Part shown: piece by piece, positions 1 to 13,261 of the stretch
Position numbering within the stretch: position 1 is the stretch's first letter
How the letters are laid out: each line of letters opens with the position of its first letter
From: Acanthaster planci
Taxonomy: Eukaryota; Echinodermata; Asteroidea; Valvatida; Acanthasteridae
DNA length: 64,000 bases
Direction of reading: 5' to 3'
Assembly: GCF_001949145.1 (NCBI RefSeq)
Contig: NW_019091362.1
Span: forward strand, 9,656,396-9,720,395
Program-made: the position numbers and the translations under genes
The notes under the pieces: model-generated
The model's database searches: none
What the model was told of the DNA's origin: nothing
Seen by the model: only the letters and a program-made list of their open reading frames with translations

Positions 1-1351
1 TAAGCATTATGTTGTGTTAACAGAGTTCGTAACAACGTTTGATTGCACTAGTTACTCAGTGCAGGTTTAACCCTAACAGTCCTGAATCCTCCAATTTCAA
101 TATGATTTTACACGCATACACCTGAAGGGATAAGGGTTAAGGATATCTGCAATGCATTGACAGTTGCCAATTTTTCATTTCCTTTAACACTCTTGGCAAA
201 CATTCTCTTGAAAGTTTTAGTAATAGTGCTACTTTTGACTGAAGTTCACTTTTGATTTATCAAATAGTCTTGGCTAGCACCTAATGTACTCAGATTTTGA
301 TTGATGTGAAATATTGTTTTCAGTTTTCAGAGGAGGAAATCCATCAATGTTTTGAAAGATTTTACCACTGTTTGTGGTATTCAGTGCAAGGGGATTACCA
401 CTGGTGACAAAAGTGCTCCAGCACTTCAGCGATGAGCCACACAGCACCGCTGCACGCTAATCTGGCCCCGTTTGAAAAGATGCCAGCCGTGTCAAAAGAA
501 ACTTATGTAACACCACACAATCTGGGCTCTTTTTACAAGGTGGCAGGCCTGGCTGAAATGCTTGGGCATCAATAGATGCTGTCTGTTAGACGAGAGTAGC
601 CACCAGACAGTTATTTGTGTGGATGTAAACGTCCAGTAAATGAAGTTATGATTTTTTGAAGAATTTTGAGAACGGAAAATCTTGAAAGTCTCCCGGTTTT
701 ACTTCATGCAACTTCAACTTCCACCCGGCAGCAAGTGGTTAACACGTTGACTGCTGACTACAGGTGTACTCGTAGTCACAGGTGTACTGGATTCTGCCAC
801 TATGAGTATACTCCTAGGAAATGAAAGGCGATTGTAATATAAATTGAATACACTGGCATCACCAAAGAACAACACAAATACGCTGCTGGCAGTGTGGGGG
901 ACATCCCTCTGTAAGATGCTCATGTTCAAATAGACCTGTGAAAGGTACCCCTTGAATATGCACGCATACGTACCATGCTTGACAAATGGGGAACACCCCT
1001 TTGGAATTAGGCACGGCAGGCAACATGTTAAAAAATAAGTCTCAACTCTCCTGTTTGCCACAAGTTGTGCTGACTTGCTTAACTCAGCACTCCATTCAGT
1101 TCGCTTTATACATCAGCAATTACAAGGGCCATGAAGCAGCGCCAATGAGTTCAAACAGCAGGCCAGAAATTCCAAAGTGATACATTTTCAGTGAGTGTAT
1201 CTGTAAGTAGAGTTTAAACTGTGCCGACATGTGTTGGTCACAAAATTACAATTATTTAGTTTGCTTCTTCTCAATTTGTTTTTTTAGTCTTGCAGTATTG
1301 TATAACTTATTTTATTGTGGATAAGCTTTGGAGTCATTTCTTGTATTGTAG
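1..1351. other. PITRM1 intron or upstream DNA, no exon recognised
   Basis: No coding exon could be supported here, although earlier PITRM1 exons must lie to the left or hide in this stretch. A 74-bp repeat at 67-140 begins TTAACCCTAACAGTCC and ends AAGGGTTAA, so its ends are inverted. Diverged relatives of its core (CCTGAATCCTCCAATTTCAA-like) recur at about 4684-4760 and 17938-17998. Confidence 0.5.
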
Positions 1352-4103
1352 ATTGAAGACTTCTGTTCAGTGAGTCAAAGGACTCACTTTGAGCTTCCAT
1401 TCCCTGTCAACTATGCCAGCCGAGGAGTGCGGGCTGTGTCATACACTCACGCAGACTTTGCCAAGTGAGTTCATCCACGTCGCTTTGCTGATCCTAGGAA
1501 AATTTTTAGGCAGAAGATTCGACTTAACGTGCTGATTCAAATGAGTAGCTTCTTATTGCGTTTACCACAATTGTGACTTAATGTTTTCTGCCACCTGCCT
1601 CTTTAAATAAGATCAAGTTGTCCACGACCGTGTGCTGATAAAGATCCTAAATTTTCACTTTTGAAATGTTTAGAATGTGGTCAGATGTTCCTTTGCTGGT
1701 AAACAATTGTCCAATTTGCCTGGAAGTATCCTTGTGATGAATGAGGGTTTTGTTTTGTTTTTGATCTACTTGCATCTATAGGATGACTGAAGCTGGATGG
1801 TTACTCTGTTCACTTCTGTTTGTGTACCTGAGTTGTCGATAGAACAGATGTGATTTTAGTCAGTCTTTTAGAACTCATTGGCTGTGTATGTCAGATTCAA
1901 AATCTCAATTGTTATCCATTGATTTTTTATTTCCCGCAGATTGAGAATATTGGCCAGGCTCATGTCCGCCAAATTCCTTCACAGGGAAATAAGGTATGGA
2001 CTGGAGTCACAGATGAGTGCACAAGAGTTAAACTTGGACACGGGTTCATTTGATGAATTCAGCCTTTCTCTGGCATCACCTACGAGTGGTTTTCATTATT
2101 CAGTATTCTGTCTTGCTTGGTGTGCCTTCAAAATATATCACAAATTTTTTTTTATGGAATCAAGCGTCATTGCTCCTGTGTGGATAATAATACTGAGCCG
2201 TCCTGTTTTTCTGCATTTTGAAACATTTTGAAATTACTTAATATCATATACAACACACTACACTAATGCGTTACCACCATACATTCAGACAGGAACTAGA
2301 AAAAATGTTTTTTCCTCAATTATTTTCCTGTCAGGGAAAAAGGTGGTGCCTATGGAAGTGGGGCCACATTAGGAACTGAGGGATCTTTCAAGTTCTACTC
2401 CTACAGGTAAATAAGTCACAACAAACAGAGACAGTCACATCAGTGAAAGATTTATGTTTAGAGATTTGTCAAAAATTGGTGACAAATTTAAGTACAATCA
2501 TGTAATGTGGACTCATGTGAAACTGTATGGGCCTTTATAATCTAACATTCTTGTACAAGCACGGCATTGTGTTTGATTCCATCACAGAGACCCGAATTCC
2601 CTTCAAACGCTTGAGGCTTTTGACAGAGCAGTGGAATGGGCCATTGAAGGATCCTACAGTCAGCAAGACATAGATGAAGCCAAGCTTTCCGTGTTCTCGG
2701 CAGTGAGTTCATGTTTTCACCTCTCGTTACATTGGCTTGTTGTGTTTTCATTCAGGAAACTATGAAGTACTGTGTTGCCTTGAGAATTCCAGATTTGCAG
2801 ACAAACTGAGTAGAACGGGCTCACTGAGAGGGAACTTTGACCTACTCAGTGCCGAACAAGAGATTGTGTGCTTTAGAAAACATCAGAGCCCCTTTGGTAT
2901 GGACTCATTACATGGGAACCCAGGCTGTGTGACTCATTTCTGTTAGAAATAGTCAAAATGGATGAAAAAGTCGAGGCTACCCTTGTTTTTCACTTAAAGC
3001 CATGTTGAACCTTAAACTTGAATGAGGGTTTCTTAAGGGGTAGCTGTTCAGGTCAGTCCTTGTAATTGGTATTTTTTTTTTACTTTGTTCCCAACTAGGT
3101 GGATGCCCCTATCGCCCCATCAGATAAAGGAATGACTCTGTTCACGTCTCACATCTCAGACGACATGAGGCAAGAGCAGAGGCAGAGGATGTTTGCTGTC
3201 AGCCAAGAGGACCTTCAGGAGGTCGCTCAGAGGTCAGTCTTAATGATAAAACATTGAAGAATGTGGCTGTCTGTGCTATCCAAGCTGCCATGGTAGGACC
3301 TTGTGTCTCTAGCAGTTGAGGAATATGCAAGTGAGGGATAGATGCAGTGAAAGGATTCACAAAGTTAAAATTGATTCAGGACTTAGTCGAGGATAATGTG
3401 AGAATTTCTGTGAACTGCGCCCCTGTCCAAGAACACAAAAGTAAGTGTTTCACAGTTTGACCCACTTGAGTCTGAATTTGACATTTGCTCGTTGAGTACA
3501 GTTATACAATAACAGATTGTATTGGTGTCACCTGTCCAGAGGCTATTCAGATGCCTGTTAATATTCCCATTTTGGTTACAAATGCCTATGACACATTTGC
3601 AGCAAAAGGAAACTGCTTTATTTATGTGGCACAAATTAAAACAGAGATCTAGATTTCAAACTTCGTTTTCAATTTTCGTCGGACCGCCAACATTTTGAAA
3701 AAACATCCTGCCCCCCACAAAAAACCCTTCACATATGATTCCCTGAAAAGGCTGCAGTTTTCAAAATGCATCCTCTGGAAGGCTTCCCACAATTGCCACT
3801 GCTCGCGCAACCATTGGTCTTACAATTTGTCATTTTCTCCGCTCTGAAATGCCTCTCAAAAAAAGATTTATCATTTGCGGTAATCAACTCAGCACATGCA
3901 TTTATTTTGTTTTGTTGTTTTTGGGGGGAAATTTGCCCTAACATGTAACACCAGGCTGTTCTAGTTTCGAAGCGGGATTGTTTTTTTACCTCACCTGCAG
4001 GTATCTTGCCTTGGGGGCGCAGGTGGATTCCCTCACCCTCCTTGGACCACAGAATACGGCCACTGCATCTGACAAGTGGAAAGTCTTCCGAGAGAGTGAT
4101 TGA
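1352..4103 (+). CDS. PITRM1: Presequence protease, mitochondrial (C-terminal exons)
   Basis: This is the C-terminal 196 residues of the M16C metalloprotease that degrades mitochondrial targeting peptides and other short peptides in the matrix. Exons: 1352-1464 (or from 1371, since two AG acceptors are possible), 1940-1993, 2335-2406, 2588-2702, 3099-3232 and 4001-4103, ending in TGA. All junctions are GT-AG and keep frame. Recognisable stretches are THFELPFPVNY, ILARLMSAKFLHREIR, EKGGAYGSGATLG, DIDEAKLSVFSAVDAPVAPS and RYLALGAQVDSLTLLGP, which follow the human protein closely. The R-EKGGA-Y block holds the conserved Arg/Tyr pair that contacts substrate in this family; the Arg codon is split between the second and third exons shown. 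The zinc-binding HxxEH domain is N-terminal and outside the window. The protein ends KVFRESD. Confidence 0.93.
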
Positions 4104-4343
4104 AAATGTCCTTGTGTTTGATCAGGTGCAAACTACAAGACAAGCTGCTTTGACATGTGGGTCAGTCAGGGAAACATCCAGTTGGTTGAGATACGTTTGA
4201 CAGACACAGTGCTAAGAAGGATTATTTGATATCAACTAATGTTTCACCAGTGTTGAGGCGGAAAGGACCTGAACACCTGAAATTGTGCAGAGTCAGTAGT
4301 ATCAATTTCTTCTCTTAAGTATATGGCAGGCGCTACATCACCG

Positions 4344-4520
4344 TAATACGGGCGTTTAACAATAGTGCGCCTCCAAGAGTTTGCAACACATTGGCCAATC
4401 TCAGTGCGCAAAATTTGTCGACCCAATGTGCGTTTAGAAAGGGTTGACAGATTTCGCGCGTTGTGGTTGGCCACTGTGCTGTAAACTCTTGGAGGCGCAC
4501 TATTGTGAATCGCCTGTATT
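4344..4520. mobile_element. MITE-like inverted-repeat element in PITRM1 3' flank
   Basis: Two arms of about 40 bp are inverted copies: CAATAGTGCGCCTCCAAGAG near 4360-4380 and its complement near 4483-4505, with outer ends TACGGGCG and CGCCTGTA. The centre has no coding capacity. It lies 240 bp after the PITRM1 stop and before a possible poly(A) signal, so it may be part of the 3' UTR. Confidence 0.65.
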
Positions 4521-4945
4521 GTGCATGAGTTCAGATTCCTCTTGATAATTCTTTTGTAATTTACATAAACAAGGGCTGAAATGTTGGTATGTTACTCACA
4601 GACCTTGCGTTAGTTGGACCTTACGGGAGTTGTTTTTTAACAACCGGACATTTATTCCATCTTTCTTTAATAGCTTTTTTTTTATAGTCCTAAAAGTCCT
4701 GAATCCTACAATTTTGACATGCTTTTATACACACCTCAGAGATCAGGGTTAATGAAATCTTTGGGTGCAGCCTTGAACAGAAATCTCTCAATAGCTTACA
4801 TCCACTTGTCTTAAAAGGGGAGCAGCAAGGCAATGACACAGTCTTTGTATTTTTAAAAAAACCAAGGCCATTTAAAATAGAAATTTGCAGCTACAGAGAA
4901 ATGAATCATGTAGTTTTTAAATACCCGTCGTTCAAATAATCTGCC

Positions 4946-4951
4946 AATAAA
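4946..4951 (+). terminator. Candidate poly(A) signal of PITRM1
   Basis: An AATAAA hexamer lies about 840 bp after the PITRM1 stop codon. It is the first clear one noticed downstream; a single hexamer is weak evidence. Confidence 0.3.
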
Positions 4952-5299
4952 ATCAGTCTTTCTTCCTGTTCTGTGTAGACGCAGTGCAGCTTCATTGAAG
5001 TGATAATTTCATTGTTTTAGTACCATTTGTAATTCTGCTTTATATCTGAATGTTGAAATCCATAAAGTTCAGTGCCAGTGATGTTAATGCTTCATCCTGT
5101 CCAGAATCTAAGTACCCAGCACACAGTCTTGGACATGTCTGCCATCTTTCTGTTTTTGTTACAAGAGCAAGCTTCCAACAACATACAGTAAACAAAATCT
5201 AATGGACTTTCAGCACAAATTTACCATTCTGATTTGATTGGTTTCAAAGGTACTTAGAAAGGGCATAATTTTGCATGTTTATCTTCAAAACAGACTCTT

Positions 5300-5600
5300 G
5301 TAAAAGGCAAAATGGTTTCTTTACCTCGCTGACCATGCAGTCTTGTCCCCCGACCTCTATTTGGGCTGACCCATCTCCTGTTGTACTGCACTGACAAACA
5401 GACCTTGCAGCCTCCCTTGTCAGAATCAGATGAATCTTGCAATCCTCCGAGGCCTTGTGCATGTTCACAGCTGTAAGAAATGGTTACCTCACCTTACTAA
5501 ACATGCAAATCATGACCTCCAGTCTCTACTTAGGCTGACCCATCTCTCCTTGCAGTCTTCCTCGTCCAAAGCGAATGAATCGTGCAATGCTGGGGGGGGG
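5300..5600. repeat. Diverged tandem duplication, about 160-bp unit
   Basis: Two neighbouring segments, about 5310-5450 and 5475-5600, share the same order of words: ATGGTT..ACCTC, a run ending GGCTGACCCATCTC, then a TGAATC(T/G)TGCAAT block. Each unit has accumulated substitutions and indels. No open frame runs through both. Confidence 0.55.
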
Positions 5601-8600
5601 TCTCGTCCTTGATGAACCAGTTTGCTAAGAAGATATTTTGATCAGCTTCCTTCCTCAACTGATTTGGCTCATGGTTGAGTGTGGTCCCTGTAGAAGCAAC
5701 AAGAGTCCCTTTTAACTTTATCAGACATAGATTGGAAAGCAGAAATGTAGTCAAAGGTTTCAAAACGCCTTCATTATAGTAAATAGTGACTTATCTATGT
5801 TGACAATTATGGAGGAATTTATAATTAGATGCATTAATTTACAAAGAATTTTCAGAATTCTTCACTGACAGCCCATTTGTTGTTAGGTTTTCGTGACGTT
5901 ATCACCGGTAGAATATTTAGTATTCCTATAAACTTCATAAGTGTTTCTTTGTGTGGTACACACAGTTTGGCCAGAAACTTTTTTGGGGGCGGGGGAATCC
6001 TTCAAAGACTCAGTTCCAATGTCGACAATACTTCCAACTGCTACAAATAAGAATTCTGCAGTTTTTCTGAAAATCCTGCACAACATGACCACTCAATACT
6101 CAACTGTGTTAAAAGATTTACCACGACAGGAAAGGTAATTTGGACATGATTTCCTACCTTGTAAGAAATTGCAGCGCATATTTGGCCTTGGAAACGGATT
6201 GACGATGCATTTTTCACTGGCATATAGCAACAAAATATGCACAGTAAATGTTTTTGGGGACTAGAAAATTTTACTGTACGACGACATTTTAATTTGGTTC
6301 CACGCTTAGGCCCTACAGTGAGTGCAGAACGACGGTCGCATTCGAAAGTTCATCCCAAAATAGATTGACACGAAGGAATGTGGCGGTAAGTTTCCGCATG
6401 CCCGCCGAACACTAAGACGGAGTTTCAGACAATACTTTAAATAAGTCCGACAACTCTGTGTATACGCCACTTCTCGGCGTTAATTTGAGGGTGAAAACGG
6501 CTCAAAATCCGCTCGGAAAAAAGGCAGACTCACCTTAGCTGTTTTGACAACATTAAGCAAAGGCTCAATCCGTCCTCGGTGCACGCGAAATTGTGAATGT
6601 GCGCACTACATACCACCACGTGTTGCTTTTATTAATTAATGCTGCCGGTCATTGGTTCCCTTTCCTGCATTTTACTCTGATTTCGAACGCATTGTGGCGG
6701 AAACCAGTTACTGCGCAGTTGAAATTCGATCGATCATACCGTACTCTGTCTATGGACTGTAGAATCGGCTTTTATTTGGCCAGTATTTGTGTTATTTGCT
6801 GGATTATGAAACCCCCGATCTGAACAGCACCATTGAAAAAATAATATAATGTAAATTCGTATTTTCCCGCCTCCTTAAATGAGAAGCGCCCCCGTGTGTC
6901 AGTGCCGTAGCTAGGGCTATTATGTCCGGGGGCACCAGGGGTGCACACATCTTTTTCAGGGGAACAAAAAAGACCATGAGCTGCATCAGAGGTTCAAGTT
7001 GATCATGGATTTCAAATGGGCACCCCCCGTAGTTATGCCACTGCCGAGTGTTAGGTACTGCTGAGGCTTATAACCCAACCTATATATCCCAACTCGCCGT
7101 CCAAGTTGTCTACTGACATAGGCCTACGCTGAATACATGTATACCTTCCAAACGGAAGGTGTGTACGCATGTGCAAGATGATCGAAGGTTGTATTGCATG
7201 CAACTTTGCAAGCGTAGCTTTTAAGTGTGCTTGGAATAGCAAATCATTAATTTACTTCTGAAGTAACTTATTTGAAATAGCAAATATGTTTACGCTTTAT
7301 CTGGCGGAAATTTGGTTTACAATTGTAATCCTCCATTTCAATTCCGTGTACGAATAATGCTTCAATTCACCACCACGCTTCTTAAAGGGTCACCCGAGCC
7401 CCTTGCCTGTCACGTATTGTGTGATTCCTTGCCTATAGCTCTTTGTCCCCTCAAACACTTTTTTGTCTGCCAACGTTGCACAGATATCTCTGGTTGTTCA
7501 GGCTCTCCAGGAGGCCAGTCAAAAGTTGAAACTCTTGTTTGTCCCCAAGCACCCCACAGATATATTGACGGGAAGGGATTTTCAGTCATTAGTGTACGCA
7601 CGGTGCAATTAGCTCAACTTTTGGAATTGCGGCTGTAGGTCTATATACGATTAGAAACAAAGCATACACGATAATGACTGAAATTCTCCATAAGTTTTTG
7701 AGACGCACACGATGCATGAGGGAGAGATGCACTGAGCCAAATGACCATAAACAAATCTTTAAAGTCCTGTGGCTTGTAGTACAAAATGAAGTGGATAACA
7801 CAATCGCTTGCTGTCGGAATATTGTATCAATTTATCTTTCCTGTGAACTCGGAGTGGACTTCGTCCCGATATAACTATTTTATGGTCAGAAACTTTGTGA
7901 ACACAAAGAACGGACGTCGTGTTGTAATGATTGATAACTAGACGCAGTTTACTTTATCACACGATGTTTGCAAAAGCCCCTTTTGGGACGACAGTTATTT
8001 CTGTGTTAAGTGTGCAGGTCTCTATAATGGTCCAACCTCGCATTCACTTCGTCCCTGGAACATCAGTAAGAGTAAAGTTGAACGAATAATAACTATGGCA
8101 ACTCTGCTAGGTATCAGAGAAACAGAAGGTGACCATACTTGGGCGGGGGCTTGCAAGACGGGGGGTACTTTAGTGCAGCGGGCGCCGTCTTCAATGACCA
8201 GTCGTCAGAAGCAAAGCCTCAGTAGCCCGTGGAGCGAATCACGGTAAGCAGTGAAAAGTATTTTTGAAAGTAGGGGACCAAATCTCTTCTCTAACGTTCG
8301 TGTTCAATGGGGATTTTACCCCCAATTACCACTGATTAAACGTGTGAACCAGGACAAAATAGTAACATAATAAGAAATAAATAAAAACGAAACAACTACA
8401 AAATTAAAATTCCAAACGAAACAGGAAATTGACATTTAAAACGGTTCTCTAAAATAACCTCCCCTCCTGAAGATTGCCTAATGTTCAAAAATATTTTCAT
8501 CTGCATGCACAGGAAAAGACGCATCAGCACGATCCTGCAATTACAAAGTGAATCAACATGAATTTAATTACTGAAATTCCCTGTGCAACTAATAACACAT

Positions 8601-11151
8601 ACACGAGTGAAATGAGATGTTTGAAACATTTTGAAACAAATCCCGGCATCCTTCGTGCATATGTTTCTTTGTTTCAGGGTATGAAACTATCGAAAAGGTT
8701 TATATGAGAGATTAATTGGCTTTCTCTCCACCTCCATGGCATGCACCTGCAACATTTTTTAACAACAGATCTCGCCAAGCTGGGGAAAAATGGAGAATGC
8801 CTGTGTACCTATCATTAAAAATTTTTCGAGATTATATGACGTCATCAAGACACTCCTTTGTTTCACACCTCGATCCCAATATGTGTTTTCGATATATACA
8901 ACGTTAGTATAATAAAGTTGAGTGGTCCACACTTCAGGTTGGCCATCAATTCCGGCGGAAGGCGTAGATCCAGAGCGGCTAACGGGGGGGGGGGTCGATC
9001 CCTCATCCCCCGCTCTGACACAATAAATTGAAAAAAAATGAAATTGTACTCATTGTACAAAAGTTGACATCATGCAAGGGTTGTTGTTTGTACGTCAGTA
9101 CATTTTAATGCGTTTTCGACGTGTCCACCTGTCGATCCACAACATTCGGATATAAAAACAAAATCTGACTAGTCTGAACCCCCCCCTGGAAAAATTGCCA
9201 GATCTGCTTCTCCAGCTGCTACCAACTATTAAGCTGAAAGCGCTATCTCACACTTCGCTAGTTTTCTCCATAAGTTGCCGTGCTTCCTTTGGTAATCTGC
9301 TTCCTTAAAACACTGATTGACCGTCTGCTACTCGGACGATCCCATGGCATGATAATATTACGGAAATAATGCTGGGAAAATGAAGACAAAATCTCTAAAT
9401 GTACAGGGGCCCACGTGTACTGTATCACTGAAAGTGAAGCCGGAACTGCATGGCACGGTAATGATGTTTGCCCTTAACTATATAGTTCGGTGACGCTTCA
9501 AATGGGCCTGCGTATAATATGTACATCTGCTGGAAGTCATGCTCGCAAGATGAAAGTTGTAGAAAGTGTTCTTTATAGAATTAACAAAGATTTCTCAGAT
9601 GTACACACTTGGTGCTGTATATACGCGGCAAAAGTGACTGATGCCCAATTATACTTCCACCGTTTAAACTCGTGATATTGTGAAAATTACAAGCAGATAG
9701 AAAGACTCCTCAACACCCCTAAATAAGAATGAAATATTTCAATAAAGCATTGTTACATGGTGATTACATGATTTGTTGACACGTGTACGATTGGTATCAA
9801 TTGAAGTACTCGTCGAGAACTCAAGTTGCCTGCACTGAAATGTTGGCTGGCTGTTCCCTTGGAAACGCACACAGCTTTTCACAAAAGATTTGTTACACGC
9901 GGTGCCAGTGGACCGTGGGGTCAGCGCGGTCACGTCACGTAGCCAACGCAATCTTTAAGCGGATTTGACCTTCAAATATTTGTTGAATCCGGGATCAACT
10001 TTTGCTACCGCATTATTTTGCAACAGCACAGAGGGAATTAGACTGCGCCAGTTTTCATTTTTACCTCATCCTGATGAAAGACAGATTTCCCTTCTAGTCA
10101 CGGCAACACACAGCGACGAGTCCAGAAGCCGAAAAAAAAATACCGGTTGAATAGTTTCAGACAAGATCCCTGCACAACAGTAACGATGTAGCTGCATGAG
10201 TAAACGTACACAAAAGGTGCTGTGATTGCGGGGGGTTATTTGGTGTGCAACCGTTGTACGTATCCCAGCTACTGTTTGGGCTCGGGTTTGTCACAACCCA
10301 GGTTGAGTTACGGAAAAATACCCTAATTGGCCAATGACGATGACATGTTTACATCAAAATTTATTTGGAAATGGTGGTAACCCTAGTTAATAGGAGAAAT
10401 CTGGACTCTGTGCTTCAGTTTAAGGTAAGTTTTGGACTAAGAATTAGGCCATTAGGAGTTCAGTACGGCCATCAAGATGTGGATATGGTGACACAGTTTT
10501 ACCTTTCAAGTTGGACATTGGTCGTAAAGAATTGTGCAGTTATTTTCATGCGTGACGTTACTAACCTGCAGCACAAGACGACGGGAAGCCTGTACAGCTG
10601 TAATTGATGTAAAACAAAACACACTGTGAAACTTGAACCTATACACGTATGTAATGTGATCTGGTCTGCAGATGTTGAAGAATGTATTATCACGTTGCCA
10701 CTCTTCTGAGCCCTAATTCTGTGTAGAACCATAGAGCATGGAGGTAGGAAAGAGCAAGGACTCTAGACTTCTAGTGAAGAATCTGTGTCGGGGAAAAACC
10801 CTGCCAAAAACATGTTAATATTCGGATTTCCAATTGATTAATGCTATTGAAATTATCCAAACATCAGCAAACCTGTTAGCTACATACAGCTGGAAGGGAG
10901 CAGCCGTGAACTCATTAGGAATGTCCACATTACGAGACCTGTGAAAACAACTTCCTGAATATAAAATTATTTATACAAAATGTAAAGAGTTTTATGCTGC
11001 CAATTTGATAAATATTTAAGTTGACAATACCGGTACAGTTAACATTCCGAAACAATTTTCACGCATTCCAATCTATTTATATTGCAGAGAAACGCACTGT
11101 AGGCCTAATGTACTTCAACCCAACTTGAACTCACGGACGAGTCCAGCCAAG
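5601..11151. other. Intergenic DNA, no gene supported
   Basis: Only short frames without recognisable domains or paired splice sites were seen. G-rich homopolymers occur near 8985-8995. The stretch directly upstream of 11152 may hold the promoter of the unknown gene there, but no core element could be defended. Confidence 0.5.
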
Positions 11152-12696
11152 ATGACGTTCTGCAGGGAGCCAGACACCGGTACATTTTTACAGCAGTTCA
11201 CCAACAGCGTCAGCCGTGCCTTACACAAGCAGATATGCACCTGTAACGGTAGGGCCTACACAGCTGACGAACTTCGTCTCAAGAGCAACCCCGCTATCTT
11301 TGCGCCCAATTACCTCGAGACGTTCCGACGCAGCAACGACGGCTTCCCTCCAACTACCTGGAACGGTGCCGTGTCTGGGCACAAATCGACGCGCGTGGGA
11401 GGCTCGAGGGGCTATTCTCAGATGCAAACGATAAACAAACCGGGGTACGACTTTGAGCCGCAGCGGCGCAGGGAGAATCTATCCAGGAAGGCGAAGAAGC
11501 TGGGCGAAGCTTTCCCCAGGAAGAGACCACGGAAGGAAGTGAACCTGCCCGAAAGACTCGACGTTGTCGACAAGAGCGGTCAAAATTGGCAGATTGTTCA
11601 GGAGCTGCCCAAACTGGACAAGAAGAGGTTGGGGCGCCTCAGACCCATAGTAGCTTCTCATGTCATTCCAGAGTCTCTCACTCTGCCGAACAGCTCGCGC
11701 TTGGGGGTACACCAAACTGGTGTTTTGTCAAAGAGCGCCCCCGAGGCTATAGCATTGAATCACTTCCCAAACGACTGTGCGATGGAATCGCAGGCAGGGC
11801 ATGCCTCAATAGAGTTCGATCCACCCAAGACGGTGCCTCATCAAGCTCCAACGCGAAAGTTCCTTGAGCTTAGTGAATCTTCCCACGTCTGTATGCCTTG
11901 CCAGCTTAAAAACAAGTCCACGTCTATGCCAGACATTGGAAAGGGCAGTCTCGAGCGCATGGATTATGGAGAAGTCTCTCAACCCGCCTCTCTCATCACC
12001 CACTGCGACAATGAGAACGAGGAGATCGCAAGCCACGGTTTGAAAAGCCAAACCTCCGAGGAGGCAGGGACCGTGAGACTGCCGAGATTGAACACCGAGA
12101 ACAAATTTAACCACAGTAGACGCTGCAAGATTAGGCCTAACTTTCAGGTGGATCTGGAAGACCTCTACTCAAGGGGCGGCTTGAAGATTTCAACCCTCCG
12201 AATTGACGCAGAGGGGACGCTGCCAGGGAATTTCTTAAACAGAGACAGAGACGAACTGCGCCAGATGTATCCCATGTACGACTGGCGGATTGCGCACGAG
12301 ACGCGAGAAGCGAACAGGCACGGTAAAGCAACTACATCGAGCAGGACCAAGGAGACCCTGCCAACCACTTCTACCTTCCAATTTCCTGCCACGTTCTCCA
12401 ACACTCCTAAGAACTCTCCAAGGGAAAGACCAAGGTTTACCGGAAAGGAATGGAAGAGACACAGGAAGGCAGTGACGGGTGAGAAGAGCAGAGCGAGTGA
12501 GCTACTGGAGACAGTGAAGGAAGAAACGGGTGGAGCCGGTGGATCAGCCACAGTGGTAGAGCAAGTTGGCATGGCACAGCATATTGAGGAGACACGCCCA
12601 AGTTCGGGGCTGTTTCCAAGGCAACCACCGCCAACACCGATGGACAGTCGAAGAAAGAGGGCCGTGGAAACTCAACCCTCCGCGGGGAGGAACTAA
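11152..12696 (+). CDS. Uncharacterised intronless gene, 514 aa
   Basis: This is the longest uninterrupted plus-strand reading frame in the window. The ATG at 11152 sits in a good context (GCCAAGATGA) and is preferred over an in-frame TTG at 11125. The stop is TAA, with an AATAAA hexamer at 12913-12918. The protein is basic and hydrophilic. Near residue 100 it has the nuclear-localisation-like cluster PRKRPRKEVNLP. There are many Ser/Thr/Pro-rich segments, no membrane helix and no signal peptide. The best-ordered parts look to be the N-terminus (FLQQFTNSVSRALHKQICTC) and a block near residue 340-395 (VDLEDLYSRGGLK, DRDELRQMYPMYDWRIAHE). I recognise no family. The base composition is clearly more GC-rich than its flanks, as expected for real coding DNA. 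A lineage-specific gene is likely; upstream untranslated exons are possible. Confidence 0.7.
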   Translation: MTFCREPDTGTFLQQFTNSVSRALHKQICTCNGRAYTADELRLKSNPAIFAPNYLETFRRSNDGFPPTTWNGAVSGHKSTRVGGSRGYSQMQTINKPGYDFEPQRRRENLSRKAKKLGEAFPRKRPRKEVNLPERLDVVDKSGQNWQIVQELPKLDKKRLGRLRPIVASHVIPESLTLPNSSRLGVHQTGVLSKSAPEAIALNHFPNDCAMESQAGHASIEFDPPKTVPHQAPTRKFLELSESSHVCMPCQLKNKSTSMPDIGKGSLERMDYGEVSQPASLITHCDNENEEIASHGLKSQTSEEAGTVRLPRLNTENKFNHSRRCKIRPNFQVDLEDLYSRGGLKISTLRIDAEGTLPGNFLNRDRDELRQMYPMYDWRIAHETREANRHGKATTSSRTKETLPTTSTFQFPATFSNTPKNSPRERPRFTGKEWKRHRKAVTGEKSRASELLETVKEETGGAGGSATVVEQVGMAQHIEETRPSSGLFPRQPPPTPMDSRRKRAVETQPSAGRN

Positions 12697-12912
12697 GACA
12701 TACTCCATGCTGACATATTTGCTGTGTAAAATGGTCGGCATTGGCGGCTGAACATGCGCGGATGAGCCGTACCGAGGCAGTCGTGTAATGCTTGCTGTGG
12801 GCCAAAACAGCTCAAGTTCGGATACACTGAGACAGAATTTTGCAGCTTTGACGATTGCGAAATTGTTACTATTCTATTTACCCGCTTATATTCAACACAG
12901 ACAACATAAAGT

Positions 12913-12918
12913 AATAAA
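12913..12918 (+). terminator. Candidate poly(A) signal of the 514-aa gene
   Basis: An AATAAA hexamer lies 217 bp after the stop codon of the upstream intronless gene, a typical distance for a short 3' UTR. Confidence 0.45.
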
Positions 12919-13007
12919 CAAGTACAGGGATAACTTTGATTTGCAGAGTACATGTACGCGTCTGCTTGCCCACATTTACGGTGTCCACTAAGGTTGTAAA
13001 GAAAATA

Positions 13008-13235
13008 TACTACTTAAAAAGTTAAGGGCCACTTTTTATTTTGTGTATGCTTTTATTATATACGAGATATTTTACTGCCGAAAATTCCCCAATACAACTG
13101 TCCTGCTTGACTATAAACACACTGTAATCATTTTTACATGTGGTTGGTTTCAGTTGTTGCATAATGCCCCTGGCATCATTGCACATCCTGAAATTACAAG
13201 TTAAAAAAAGTGGTCCTTAACTTTTTTGAGTAGTG
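13008..13235. mobile_element. Tc1/mariner-like MITE with TA duplication
   Basis: The ends are inverted: TACTACTTAAAAAGTTAAGG at the left, and CCTTAACTTTTTTGAGTAGTG at the right without its last base. Both are flanked by TA (13006-13007 and 13236-13237). At 228 bp it has no coding capacity. TA target duplications and this terminus style fit a non-autonomous Tc1/mariner element. Confidence 0.75.
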
Positions 13236-13261
13236 TAGGAAAGAAGACGGGAATATGCAAT

